In this document: in pieces, positions 27,796-36,385 of the stretch
How positions within the stretch are numbered: position 1 is the stretch's first letter
Layout: each line of letters starts with the position of its first letter
Program-made: the position numbers and the translations under genes
Notes under the pieces: generated by a model
The model's database searches: none
The model's input: the letters and a program-made list of their open reading frames with translations, nothing else
Told to the model about the DNA's origin: nothing
Assembly: GCA_041906185.1 (NCBI GenBank)
Contig: JAYRJQ010000016.1
Location: 1-64,000, forward strand
Length of the DNA stretch: 64,000 nt
Source: Roseateles_B sp041906185
GTDB taxonomy: Bacteria; Pseudomonadota; Gammaproteobacteria; Burkholderiales; Burkholderiaceae_C
Reading direction: 5' to 3'

Positions 27796-30700
27796 TCAGA
27801 ACTTGTGGTTGTACTGTGCCGAGAAGGTCACAGCACGGGGAGCCGTGTAGTTCTGTTCCATCTGGTACAGGGCGCTGCGGGCGCCGCTGGCCGAGTTGTA
27901 GGCTTCGTTGACGGCCGTGACGGTCTGCTTGTCGAACACGTTGAAGACTTCGGCCTTCAGCGTCAGGCCCTTCAGCCAGCTGGGCTTGTACATCAGAGCC
28001 AGGTCGAGGCGGGTCTCCCACGGCAGGAAGCCCAGGCCACCGCGGCCAGGAGCGTCCTTGCAGACGTAGAAGATCGAGCCGTAACCCGAGCTCAGGTGTG
28101 CCGGATCCTGGTCGACAGGCAGCGTGGCCGAGCACGAACGGGGACGACCGGAGGCGATCAGGGCATTGCCCGAGACCGAGAACTGGTCGCTCAGCTCATA
28201 CACGCCCATGGCCTTGATCTGGTGGCGGCGCATGTTGGGCAGGGGGCCGCTGCCGTTGATCATGATCTCGGGGAAGTCCCACACCGAGGTGAAGCCGACG
28301 TCGGCCTGACCGTTGTCAGACTTCTGCTGGCCTTCGGTGTTGCCGGTGCTCTTGGCCAGGGTGTAGGTCACCTTGCCGTACCAGCCATTGCGCATCGGGT
28401 GTTCCAGCGAGAAGTCCAGCGCCATGTAGTTGCGCTTCAGACCTTCGGGGAAGCCCCACTCGCTCCACTTGATCGCCACTTCCTTCATGGTCTGGACGGT
28501 CTTGCCGTTGACCACGGTCTCGGCCACGGGGACGATGAAGGTGTTGTCCTGACCCGGGTTGAACAGGCTGCCACCCCAGTTGCTGGAGAAGTAGTCGTAC
28601 TCGGCGGCCGTCATGTGGCTCTTGAACGGACGGGTGTCGGACACGTCGTCGATCGAGCTGACCAGCTTGCGATAGTTGAAGCGCATGCCGGCGACGTATT
28701 CCGAGCCCAGGGCCTTCTCGAAGCCGATGGCGAACTCGTCCTGCGTGTTGGAGCGGATGTCCTTCGAGGCGATCACGCGGGCATCCGGCGGCACGCCGTA
28801 CTCGTTGTTGGGCGAGTAGACATTGCCGATGGAGACCTTGCCTTGCGGAGCGCCCGTGACGGGATCCACGCCGGTGTAGGTGTAGAAGTTCTGCGTGTTC
28901 AGCGAACCGCCGGCGAAACGCACGGCCAGGTTGGCCGGGATCTGCAGGTGGTAGCGACCAGCGGTACCGTACACCTTCATGCTGGCGTCGCCATTGACGT
29001 CCCACGAAGCCGAGAAGCGGGGAGCCAGCTGGCGCTTCTTCTCGATGATGGTTTCGCCGAGGGAGTTCAGGTTGGTGAACTGCTCGTTACGCAGACCGAA
29101 GACCAGTTGCAGGTCCTTGGTGGCCTGGTAGCGATCTTCGATGTACTGGGCGGCCTGCTTGACTTCAGGCGTGGCGCCTTGCAGCAGGTGGTTCTCGCTG
29201 ACGTAGTAGCCCAGCTTGCCCAGGGGGCTGCCGGTCGAGGCCGGCGATGCGGTCATGCCGGAGCTGACTTCGTTCGGGTTGTCCGAACGCAGGTAGGTGT
29301 AGCTACCGCCGCCTGCTGCCGAGTTGCCGTTGGCTGCCTTGATGTGGTTGGAGTCCACACCGGCGCGGACCGTGTGACGGTCGTTGACGCGGTATTCGAC
29401 GTCCAGGCGGAAGCCGGTGTTCTCGTCGTGGGCATCGTCACGCAGCAGGTTGGACGTGAAGCCCTGGACTTGCGACGGGGTGTAGTTGATGCCGGGGGCG
29501 CGTGCGTCCACGGCGGCGGTGACGGGATACAGGCCCGGGACGTAGTTCAGCGGGCTCTGGACGCGAACGGTCTTGCTCTTGCCGGCCAGGGCCTGGACGG
29601 TCAGGTCATCGGTGATGTAACCGGTGTACTTGATGATGTCCAGATTGGCACCCTGCGGAGCCGACATGGCGGCACCCGTGGCGCTCAGGAACGGCACGCC
29701 AGCGGCGTAGTTCTCGAAGTCGGCGCCACCGCCCAGCACGTCATTGCGCTTCAGGGTCTTGTAGTCGAAACCGTAGTAGCGGTCCTTCGACTTCACCGTG
29801 TCACGGATGCCCGTGTACTCCAGGTGATGGTTGTCGGAGATGTTCCAGTCCAGCTTCAGGAAGGAGCGGGGGGTGGTGCGGGTCTGCTCCAGCCAGCCGG
29901 TCTTGCCGGCGTCCACGCTGTTGGAAGCCAGGCGCGTGCCTTCGTGCGTCATCTCCGTCCGCTCAGCGGCGAAGTAGAACATCAGCTTGTCCTTGATGAT
30001 CGGACCCGAGATGGACGCGGTCAGGCGCTTCTCGTCGTAGCTGTCATCGCCGTTGTAGAAGAACAGCGTGCCGTCGGTCGCCGGGAATGCGCCGGTGTTG
30101 CCGTAGCGGATGTCGCGCTGCTTGGCGCGCAGGGCCTTGGGCGACCAGGAGGCGCCAACGCCGACTTCCCAGTCGTTCGAACCCGACTTGGTGTTGATGT
30201 TGATCACGCCACCGGTCGAGCGGCCGAATTCGGCACCGTAACCGCCGGTGATCACGTTGGTCGAGGCAATCGCGCCGAAGGGCAGCGACGAGTAGCCGAC
30301 CTGGAACATGCCGTTCGTGGCGGTGAAGCCGTTGATGTAGATCGCGTTTTCCGACGAACCCGAGCCACCGAAGCTGGCGGCGTTGTTGCCGTAACGGAAG
30401 TCGGCGCGGGTCGTGGCGGGGGCGAGCTGCACCACGGCGGCCACGTTTTCCTGCACCGGCAGGCGGGCGATGTCCTTCGAGGTGAAGGTGGCGCCGCTGT
30501 TCGAGCGGGACACGTCGATGACCTGGCGGCGGCCGGTCACTTCCACGGTTTGCAGGGCGGCGGTGGTGGCGGCGCTGAACTTCAGTTCGAAACCTTGGCC
30601 GGCCACGAGTTCGATGGTGTCGGTCGAGGTGACCTTGCCGTCGACGATCAGCTGGGCACGGTAAGTGCCGGGGGGCAGGGACGACGCCTGGAACTGGCCC

Positions 30701-30912
30701 TTGGCATCAGGCGTCACCGAGCGCTTGGCACCGGTGGCGATGTTCTCCAGCTGGATGGTGGTGCCGGGCTTGGCAACGACCGCACCGTAGACCGTGCTGT
30801 TGGTGGTGGACTGGGCGTAGACGGCGCTGGACGCGACCATCAGACCCACAGCAACTGCAACCGCTGACCGACGTGCAAAGGTCAGGGAGCCTTCATTCAC
30901 TCGAACTGTCAT
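27796..30912 (-). CDS. Oar-like TonB-dependent receptor with carboxypeptidase-regulatory N-terminal domain
   Basis: 1038 residues. Signal peptide ending ASSAVYAQ; a carboxypeptidase-regulatory-like beta-sandwich at about 40-115 (TTIQLENIATGAKRSVTPDAKGQFQASSLPPGTY); plug domain from about 120 (ALQTVEVTGRRQVIDVSRSN, IYINGF, GGYGAEFGRSTGGVIN); then a long beta-barrel ending in the aromatic C-terminal signature YNHKF recognised by the BAM machine. This is the Oar layout, used for large substrates such as peptides or glycans. It diverges from the tonB operon, which probably powers it. Substrate not readable. GAGG eight bases upstream supports the start. Confidence 0.92.
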   Translation of the reverse strand: MTVRVNEGSLTFARRSAVAVAVGLMVASSAVYAQSTTNSTVYGAVVAKPGTTIQLENIATGAKRSVTPDAKGQFQASSLPPGTYRAQLIVDGKVTSTDTIELVAGQGFELKFSAATTAALQTVEVTGRRQVIDVSRSNSGATFTSKDIARLPVQENVAAVVQLAPATTRADFRYGNNAASFGGSGSSENAIYINGFTATNGMFQVGYSSLPFGAIASTNVITGGYGAEFGRSTGGVININTKSGSNDWEVGVGASWSPKALRAKQRDIRYGNTGAFPATDGTLFFYNGDDSYDEKRLTASISGPIIKDKLMFYFAAERTEMTHEGTRLASNSVDAGKTGWLEQTRTTPRSFLKLDWNISDNHHLEYTGIRDTVKSKDRYYGFDYKTLKRNDVLGGGADFENYAAGVPFLSATGAAMSAPQGANLDIIKYTGYITDDLTVQALAGKSKTVRVQSPLNYVPGLYPVTAAVDARAPGINYTPSQVQGFTSNLLRDDAHDENTGFRLDVEYRVNDRHTVRAGVDSNHIKAANGNSAAGGGSYTYLRSDNPNEVSSGMTASPASTGSPLGKLGYYVSENHLLQGATPEVKQAAQYIEDRYQATKDLQLVFGLRNEQFTNLNSLGETIIEKKRQLAPRFSASWDVNGDASMKVYGTAGRYHLQIPANLAVRFAGGSLNTQNFYTYTGVDPVTGAPQGKVSIGNVYSPNNEYGVPPDARVIASKDIRSNTQDEFAIGFEKALGSEYVAGMRFNYRKLVSSIDDVSDTRPFKSHMTAAEYDYFSSNWGGSLFNPGQDNTFIVPVAETVVNGKTVQTMKEVAIKWSEWGFPEGLKRNYMALDFSLEHPMRNGWYGKVTYTLAKSTGNTEGQQKSDNGQADVGFTSVWDFPEIMINGSGPLPNMRRHQIKAMGVYELSDQFSVSGNALIASGRPRSCSATLPVDQDPAHLSSGYGSIFYVCKDAPGRGGLGFLPWETRLDLALMYKPSWLKGLTLKAEVFNVFDKQTVTAVNEAYNSASGARSALYQMEQNYTAPRAVTFSAQYNHKF

Positions 30913-30934
30913 AGGAAAACCCTCATTTGTTAGG

Positions 30935-30952
30935 AAGACTGCATTCAGTCTT
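30935..30952. repeat. Inverted repeat in the receptor leader
   Basis: AAGACTG-CATT-CAGTCTT, perfect 7-bp arms, 22 bases upstream of the receptor start codon. It may be an operator or a 5'-UTR hairpin controlling translation. Confidence 0.55.
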
Positions 30953-31241
30953 GACTTGACTCACCGTGACGACCTTCGTGAGGCGCGTGGTTGGCGCGGC
31001 AAGCAGAAACTGCGTGGGCGATTTTCAGAACTTTGGGGAGGGTGCTCCTAAGGGTTAGCCCATGATGTGCAAGCGCAGCATTCATGGGCGCCTTCAAGCA
31101 GCTACGCTCAAAGTGCTGCCAAGCATCTGTCAGCGCAAGGTATTTGTGCGCTACGGAGACCATCTCTGGACATGACGCATGGCACCTCCATGACGAATGG
31201 CTGCGCGTATACCCTTGTGTTGGGCGAGCAACAGAGCGTTG

Positions 31242-31257
31242 CGGGAGGGCCCTCCCG
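31242..31257. repeat. Perfect 16-bp palindrome
   Basis: CGGGAGGGCCCTCCCG, fully self-complementary, in the middle of the noncoding region between the receptor and tonB. Role unknown; a dimeric regulator site is one possibility. Confidence 0.6.
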
Positions 31258-31610
31258 GTCACGAAAGCGCTTCGCCAGGCCCTCTTGAGCGCAGACCGGC
31301 GCTGATGCGTTACGATGGGACCAGTAAGATACCGGTTGAGGCGGTGCAGACCGGCTGCTTGCAAGCACAGAAGGCGTTTTGAAAGCTCGGGGTAAGCCCG
31401 AACCGGTCTAGAGAGGGCTCTCGCGTATCATTTCGCCTCTGCTGCATGGCCGCGGAGTTCTGCGCGCGCGTCCCGAGGCGTGCCAGGAACTATTGGGCAT
31501 GTCGGTAACCCGCTTGAAGTCAGGCCTGTGTCGCTTGCTGCTACATTGCCGGTCCTGCGTCGAGTGAAGGGTGGTTGCTTTGGAGACTGGGCATCCACCT
31601 GCGTAGAAGG

Positions 31611-31637
31611 GGTCGCTCCACGGGGCGTCCTTTTTTG
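31611..31637 (+). terminator. Terminator-like hairpin upstream of tonB
   Basis: GGTCGC pairs with GCGTCC (one T-T mismatch) over an 8-base loop and is followed by six T. It lies 60 bp before the tonB start, so it would end a short upstream transcript or act as an attenuator. The stem is weak. Confidence 0.35.
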
Positions 31638-31697
31638 TTGTGCCGCCTCGAGCGGTACGTGTTGCTGAGTTTTTCGAAGTCTTTTGAAGGAGCGCGC

Positions 31698-32339
31698 ATG
31701 AACTTTGCGCAGGAGAACAACAGTTCGTCGCGGCTGACGGGCTTTGGCGTCGTGGTGGTGGTCCACGTGCTGATGGCCTACGCCCTGGCGAGCGGGTTGG
31801 CGAAGAAGGTGGTCCAGGCCATCGCGCCGATCGAGACCAAGGTCATTGAAGAGGTGAAGAAGCCGCCGCCTCCCGTCGAGAAGGTGGTCCCGCCGCCTCC
31901 TGACATGAAGGCCCCGCCGCCTCCGTTCATTCCGCCTCCTGAAGTCCAGGTGACGGCTCCGGCGCCCCCGGCCCCGATCCAGATGCAGAGCTCGGATCGT
32001 CCGCCCGCCACCGAAGTGCGCCCGACGCCGCAGCCCACGCCGGCGCCGCCCGCACCGAAGCCTGCCGTGACCGGTCCCAAGACCGCTGCCATGGTCTGCA
32101 CCAAGATGGGCAAGCCGGAAGTGCCGTCGGTGAACTGGTCCGGTCGCGCTGAATTCAAGGCCACGGCTACCGTGAAGGCGGGTCGCGTGGTTGGCGTTGA
32201 ACTGACCGTCATCAAGGCCGCGAGCGATCGCAAGGCGCAGCGCGCCATGCAGAACGCCATCTCCCAGGCACTGGCAGACACCTACGAGTGCCCTGGCGAT
32301 CACGTGTTCGAACAGGACTTCGTGTTCAACATCGATTGA
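31698..32339 (+). CDS. tonB: Energy transducer TonB
   Basis: 213 residues from the ATG at 31698 (AAGGAG upstream). One N-terminal membrane anchor (GFGVVVVVHVLMAYALASGLA), a long Pro/Lys-Pro/Glu-rich periplasm-spanning segment (about 50-130), then a compact C-terminal domain (VNWSGRAEFKATATVKAGRVVGVELTVI). TonB carries proton-motive energy from ExbB-ExbD to outer-membrane receptors. Two cysteines in the C-terminal domain (AMVCTKM and YECPGDH) may form a disulfide. It heads the operon with exbB, two exbD and a TPR gene. Confidence 0.92.
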   Translation: MNFAQENNSSSRLTGFGVVVVVHVLMAYALASGLAKKVVQAIAPIETKVIEEVKKPPPPVEKVVPPPPDMKAPPPPFIPPPEVQVTAPAPPAPIQMQSSDRPPATEVRPTPQPTPAPPAPKPAVTGPKTAAMVCTKMGKPEVPSVNWSGRAEFKATATVKAGRVVGVELTVIKAASDRKAQRAMQNAISQALADTYECPGDHVFEQDFVFNID

Positions 32340-32343
32340 TGAA

Positions 32344-32400
32344 GCCGGGCAGCGCGCCCGGTTCTCGACACAAGATGGGGCTGGCACCCGGCCCCGATTT
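32344..32400 (+). promoter_or_regulatory. Tandem hairpins between tonB and exbB
   Basis: Two stem-loops follow the tonB stop: CCGGGC/GCCCGG (32345-32361, then TTCTC) and GGGGC/GCCCC (32377-32395, then GATTT). They may partly terminate or stabilise the message, setting different levels of TonB and ExbB. Neither has a strong T-run. Confidence 0.4.
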
Positions 32401-32441
32401 CCCAACTGAACTTCAGTTTTCTTTGCGTAGGAGTTGACTCC

Positions 32442-33272
32442 ATGATCTCTCGTATCTCCGCCATGATCGCGGCAATCGCAGTTGCTGCGACCCTGGCCGT
32501 GTCGCCGATGGTTGCTCACGCCCAGGACCAGAAGCCTGCCGAGCAAACCGCAGCTCCTGCTGAAGCCGCCGCTCCCGCTCCTGCCGCTCCCGTGACTGAA
32601 AAGTCCACCGAGAACCCCTACAGCCTGGGCAACATCGTCGCCCACGGCAACGTGGTCGACCAGATGGTCCTGGCCATCCTGGCCGTGATGTCCATGGGTT
32701 CCTGGTACATCCTCTTCACCAAGCTGTGGGACACCACCAAGCTGGCCAAGGAAGCCAAGGAAGCTCGCGCCACCTTCTTCAAGAAGGCCAGCCTGCAAGA
32801 CGGCATCAAGACCCTGAGCGAGACCGGCGCCATGCGCTACATCGCCCAGAGCGCCGTGGAAGCCTCTGACCACCACGAAGGTGCCCTGACCGAGAACATC
32901 GATCACAACACCTGGGTGACCATGAACGTCGAACGCGCCGTCGGCGAAGTCAACACCCGTCTGCAAGGCGGCCTGGGCTTCCTGGCGACCGTGGGCTCGA
33001 CCTCTCCCTTCATCGGCCTGTTCGGTACCGTGTGGGGCATTCTGCAGGCTCTGACCCAGATCGGCGTGGCCGGTCAGGCTTCGATCGACAAGGTCGCCGG
33101 CCCCGTGGGCGCCGCCCTGATCATGACCGCCATCGGTCTGGCCGTCGCTGTGCCCGCCGTGCTGGGCTACAACTGGCTGGTGAACCGCAACAAGGCCGTG
33201 ATGTCGCAAGTGCGCGCCTTCGCCTCCGACCTGCATGGCGTCCTGATGGGCAGCCGTCAAGTCAAGCGCTAA
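32442..33272 (+). CDS. exbB: ExbB proton channel protein with cleavable N-terminal extension
   Basis: 276 residues. A signal-peptide-like start (ending MVAHAQDQ) and an Ala/Pro-rich periplasmic stretch precede the three-helix MotA/TolQ/ExbB domain: NVVDQMVLAILAVMSMGSWYILFTKLW, then LGFLATVGSTSPFIGLFGTVWGI and VGAALIMTAIGLAVAVPAVLGYNW. The pore threonines typical of the family are present in the last two helices. Long ExbB proteins of this kind are common in Pseudomonas and Burkholderiales. It forms the motor with the two ExbD proteins encoded next. Confidence 0.95.
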   Translation: MISRISAMIAAIAVAATLAVSPMVAHAQDQKPAEQTAAPAEAAAPAPAAPVTEKSTENPYSLGNIVAHGNVVDQMVLAILAVMSMGSWYILFTKLWDTTKLAKEAKEARATFFKKASLQDGIKTLSETGAMRYIAQSAVEASDHHEGALTENIDHNTWVTMNVERAVGEVNTRLQGGLGFLATVGSTSPFIGLFGTVWGILQALTQIGVAGQASIDKVAGPVGAALIMTAIGLAVAVPAVLGYNWLVNRNKAVMSQVRAFASDLHGVLMGSRQVKR

Positions 33273-33296
33273 TCCAATTCATCCCGGAGTTCCATC

Positions 33297-33725
33297 ATGG
33301 GAATGAACGTCGGATCCTCCTCCGGCGATGATGAAGTGGTCTCGACCATCAACACCACGCCCCTCGTGGACGTGATGTTGGTGCTCCTGATCATCTTTCT
33401 GATCACCGTTCCGGTGGTCACGCAATCGGTGACGCTTTCCTTGCCCAAGGAAACGAACCTGGTTCGCGTCACCAAGCCGGAGAACATCGAAATCGCGGTT
33501 ACCAAGGATGGCGACATCTACTGGGCAACCGCCAATGTGCCGGACACGGACGCTCTGTTCGAGCGTCTGAAGAAGGTGGCCGTGCTGAATCCTCAGCCTG
33601 AGGTGCACATTCGTGGCGACGAAAAGGCTCGCTACGAATCCGTCGGCAAGGTGATCTACACCTGCCAACGTGCCGGCATCATGAAGATCAGCTTCATCAC
33701 CGAGCCGCCTGCGCGCGGTGGTTGA
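33297..33725 (+). CDS. exbD: ExbD biopolymer transport protein, copy 1
   Basis: 142 residues: cytoplasmic N-terminus MGMNVGSSSGDDEVVSTINTT, one membrane helix PLVDVMLVLLIIFLITVPVV with the essential proton-carrying Asp (VDVML), and a periplasmic domain. It is followed after 14 bp by a second, clearly paralogous exbD, which begins with nearly the same MGMNVGSSS sequence. Confidence 0.95.
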   Translation: MGMNVGSSSGDDEVVSTINTTPLVDVMLVLLIIFLITVPVVTQSVTLSLPKETNLVRVTKPENIEIAVTKDGDIYWATANVPDTDALFERLKKVAVLNPQPEVHIRGDEKARYESVGKVIYTCQRAGIMKISFITEPPARGG

Positions 33726-33739
33726 GGCAGGAGCACAGC

Positions 33740-34174
33740 ATGGGAATGAATGTTGGTAGTTCGTCCAGCGGGGACGAAGCCGATGTGATGATGGATGTCA
33801 ACACCACGCCGCTGATTGACGTGATGTTGGTGCTGCTGGTGATGCTCATCATCACCATCCCGATCCAGCTGCACTCGGTGAACATGAACATGCCGAACGG
33901 CGCCCCGCCTCCGACGGAGGTGAAGGAGCCGGTGGTGGTCGAGATCTTCATCGACTTCGACGGCACCGTTCTGTGGAACAACGAGCAGGTCGACAAGAAC
34001 CAGCTGGAAGCCCGCCTGATCGAGGCCGCCAAGCCGGGTCCCGACCAGCCCGAAGTCCACATCAAGCCGAACAAGCTGGTGGACTATGGCCGCGTGGCCA
34101 TGGTGCTGGCAGCTGCTCAACGCCTCGGTGTGACCAAGATGGGCATCGTCGGCAACGAGCAGTTCGTCAAGTAA
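33740..34174 (+). CDS. exbD: ExbD biopolymer transport protein, copy 2
   Basis: 144 residues from the ATG at 33740 (GGAG upstream). MGMNVGSSSSGDEADVMMDVNTT precedes the helix PLIDVMLVLLVMLIITIPIQ with the conserved Asp. The first 40 residues match copy 1 closely, while the periplasmic part (MPNGAPPPTEVKEPVVVEIFIDFDG) diverges, suggesting distinct partners. Two different ExbD subunits with one ExbB are known from other TonB loci (for example in Xanthomonas and Bacteroidetes), where one copy may be needed for particular receptors. Confidence 0.95.
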   Translation: MGMNVGSSSSGDEADVMMDVNTTPLIDVMLVLLVMLIITIPIQLHSVNMNMPNGAPPPTEVKEPVVVEIFIDFDGTVLWNNEQVDKNQLEARLIEAAKPGPDQPEVHIKPNKLVDYGRVAMVLAAAQRLGVTKMGIVGNEQFVK

Positions 34175-34244
34175 AACTTGCGTAGACTTCATGGACGCGC
34201 TGTCCGCAAGGGCCGCGCGTCTTTTCACGTCAGGAGATGAAACA

Positions 34245-35498
34245 ATGAAAATCAAGGCACTGGCCACGGCCGCCGTCGGCGCCATGGCTCTGGTTCTGGG
34301 TGCCGGCCCCCAGGGAGAGATCGGTTTTTCCCAGGCGAGCGCGCAGTCCGAAGGCGTGCGCCCCGAGATCGGAAAGCCTCTGAAGGAGGCGGGCGCCCTC
34401 ATCAAGGCCGGCAAGTACAAGGAAGCGCTGGGCAAGGTGCGCGACGCCGAAGCGGTGTCCGGCCGTACCGCCAGCGAGAACTACCAGCTGGAATACATGC
34501 GCGTCGCGGCCGCCTCGGGCGCGTCCGACACCGATTCCATGGTCAAGGGCTTCGAAGCCCTGAAGGCCAGCGGCAAGCTCGGCGCTGCCGACCAGCTGCG
34601 CATGATCGAGTCGATCGCCGGCACCTACCTGCGCAATCGTGACCACGCCAAGGCGCTGACCTGGGCGCAGCGCTACTTCAAGGAAGGCGGCACCAGCGCC
34701 ACCATGAAGGAAGTGCTGTCGCAGGCACAGTACCTGTCGGGTGACATGGCCTCCATCATCAAGGAGACCAGCGAAGAAGTGGCCGCCGACGAGCGCGCCG
34801 GCCGCACCCCCTCGCAGAACAAGCTGAACCTGCTGCTGAACGCCGCCATGAAGGCCAAGGACAGCAACACCGAGGCCTCGGCCCTGGAAAAGCTGCTGAC
34901 CTACTACCCCCGCAAGGAACTGTGGGCCGACGTCCTGAGCCGCGTCCAGCAGAAGCCCAGCTTCTCTGACCGCTTCTCGCTGGACATCTACCGCCTGAAG
35001 CTGGCCACCGGCAACTTCAAGGACGCCAACGACTACATGGAGTCGGCACAGCTGGCCGTGCAGGCCGGCTTCCCTGACGAAGGCAAGCAGATCATCGACA
35101 AGGGCTTTGCGGCCGGCACGCTGGGCCAGGGCAACGAAGGCGCTCGCCACAAGCGCCTGCAGGACCTGATCGTCAAGAAGGTGGCCGAGGCCAAGGCTGG
35201 TGCTGCTGCTGCCGAGAAGGAAGCGCAGGACGCCAAGGACGGCAACGCCCTGGTGACGCTGGGTCTGGCCTATGCGTTCCGCGGCGAAGGTGCCAAGGGT
35301 GCCAAGCTGATCGAGCAGGGCATCGCCAAGGGCAACCTGAAGCGTCCGGAAGACGCCAAGCTCTACCAGGGCCTGGCCTACTTCCAGGGCGGTGATGCTG
35401 CCAAGGCGCAGACGGCCTGGCGTTCGGTCAAGGGCACCGATGGCGTCCAGGACATGGCACGCCTCTGGAGCGTATACGCTCGCAGCGCCAAGCGCTGA
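34245..35498 (+). CDS. Exported TPR-like protein of the TonB operon
   Basis: 417 residues from the ATG at 34245 (AGGAGA eight bases upstream). Signal peptide MKIKALATAAVGAMALVLGAG ending near SAQS; then tandem helical repeats, for example LIKAGKYKEALGKVRDAEAV, YLRNRDHAKALTWAQRYFKEGG and the C-terminal YQGLAYFQGGDAAKAQTAWRSVKG, consistent with TPR. It ends the tonB-exbB-exbD-exbD operon. TPR proteins linked to TonB systems (TtpC-like in Vibrio) support energy transfer to receptors, so a periplasmic scaffold is a reasonable inference; sequence identity to those was not tested. Confidence 0.85.
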   Translation: MKIKALATAAVGAMALVLGAGPQGEIGFSQASAQSEGVRPEIGKPLKEAGALIKAGKYKEALGKVRDAEAVSGRTASENYQLEYMRVAAASGASDTDSMVKGFEALKASGKLGAADQLRMIESIAGTYLRNRDHAKALTWAQRYFKEGGTSATMKEVLSQAQYLSGDMASIIKETSEEVAADERAGRTPSQNKLNLLLNAAMKAKDSNTEASALEKLLTYYPRKELWADVLSRVQQKPSFSDRFSLDIYRLKLATGNFKDANDYMESAQLAVQAGFPDEGKQIIDKGFAAGTLGQGNEGARHKRLQDLIVKKVAEAKAGAAAAEKEAQDAKDGNALVTLGLAYAFRGEGAKGAKLIEQGIAKGNLKRPEDAKLYQGLAYFQGGDAAKAQTAWRSVKGTDGVQDMARLWSVYARSAKR

Positions 35499-35521
35499 TC
35501 GCGGCGCCCACGCCTCCATGA

Positions 35522-35549
35522 AAAACGGCCCCGAGGGGCCGTTTTCTTT
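35522..35549 (+). terminator. Terminator of the tonB operon
   Basis: AAAACGGCCCC with GGGGCCGTTTT around a very short loop, then CTTTT, 24 bases after the TPR gene stop. It can also serve the convergent SDR gene. Confidence 0.85.
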
Positions 35550-35605
35550 TGTCCGCGGTCGTCCGCCTGCGCCCGGTAGTGCGGGCGGGGCGGGCGGGGC
35601 GTCGT

Positions 35606-36364
35606 TCAGCGCGGTGCCAGGCGGATGGCGCCGTCCAGGCGGATCACTTCGCCATTGAGCATATCGTTGGTGACGATCTGGTGCACCAGCTTGGCGTAGT
35701 CGTCCGGGCGGCCCAGGCGCGAGGGGAAGGGCACGCTGGCGGCCAGGGCGTCCTGCACTTCCTGGGGCATGCCGAAGAGCATGGGCGTGCCGAAGATGCC
35801 GGGGGCGATGGTCATGTTGCGGATGCCGTTGCGGGCCAGGTCGCGGGCGATGGGCAGGGTCATGCCCACGATGCCGCCCTTGGAGGCCGCATAGGCCGCC
35901 TGGCCGATCTGGCCGTCATAGGCCGCCACCGAGGCGGTGGAGATCATCACGCCGCGCTCGCCGGTGGCTTCCGGCTCGTTCTTGCACATGGCTTCCGAGG
36001 CCAGGCGGATCATGTTGAAGCTGCCGACCAGGTTCACGTTGATGACCTTCTGGAACAGCGACAGGGCGTGAGCGCCGTCCTTGCCAACGGTCTTGGCGGC
36101 GGGGGCGATGCCGGCGCAGTTCACCAGGCCCATCAGCTTGCCCAGGCTCAGGGCCTTGGCCACGACCGCCTGCGCGTCGGCTTCCTGGCTCACGTCGGCC
36201 TTCACGAAGGCGCCACCCAGCTCGGCGGCCAGGGCCTCACCCTTTTCCACGTTCAGGTCGGCGATCACGACCTTGCCGCCTTCACGGGCCAGCATGCGGG
36301 CCGTACCCTCGCCCAGACCCGATGCGCCGCCGGTGACGATGAAAACCTTGTTTGCGATGTCCAT
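35606..36364 (-). CDS. SDR dehydrogenase, HSD10-like 3-hydroxyacyl-CoA / 2-methyl-3-hydroxybutyryl-CoA dehydrogenase
   Basis: 252 residues from the ATG at 36364 (GGAG upstream); upstream open frame is antisense to adk. The NAD-binding TGGASGLGEGTARMLA, catalytic Ser (ISTASVAAYDG) and Y-x3-K (YAASKGG) are intact, and the block APGIFGTPMLFGMPQEVQDAL is typical of the HSD17B10-like type. It would oxidise 2-methyl-3-hydroxybutyryl-CoA in isoleucine breakdown or short 3-hydroxyacyl-CoA. A LiuR-like operator lies just upstream, which fits the isoleucine role. Confidence 0.9.
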   Translation of the reverse strand: MDIANKVFIVTGGASGLGEGTARMLAREGGKVVIADLNVEKGEALAAELGGAFVKADVSQEADAQAVVAKALSLGKLMGLVNCAGIAPAAKTVGKDGAHALSLFQKVINVNLVGSFNMIRLASEAMCKNEPEATGERGVMISTASVAAYDGQIGQAAYAASKGGIVGMTLPIARDLARNGIRNMTIAPGIFGTPMLFGMPQEVQDALAASVPFPSRLGRPDDYAKLVHQIVTNDMLNGEVIRLDGAIRLAPR

Positions 36365-36385
36365 GCTTGTTGTCTCCTGAACAAC

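Larger units (their letters stand above)
30913..31697. other. Long noncoding region between the receptor and tonB
   Basis: 785 bp with no coding frame I can defend. It contains a hairpin in the receptor leader (30935-30952), a bulged hairpin at 31058-31089, a 16-bp perfect palindrome at 31242-31257, GAGAGGGCTCTC at 31411-31422 followed by a TATCAT -10 candidate at 31426-31431, and a terminator-like structure at 31611-31637. Confidence 0.6.

Noticed and set aside
27805..30867. Plus-strand open frame of about 1,000 codons opposite the TonB receptor
   Set aside because: Complement shadow of a full-length receptor gene with a signal peptide and barrel signature.
31263..31273. GAAAGCGCTTC resembling the LacI-type sites at 4.5 kb
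   Set aside because: One arm is a base short and there is no second copy nearby; too weak to call.
30945..31364. 139-codon minus-strand frame upstream of the receptor
   Set aside because: No ribosome-binding site or recognisable domain; it spans the likely promoter region and hairpins, so I treat the stretch as noncoding.
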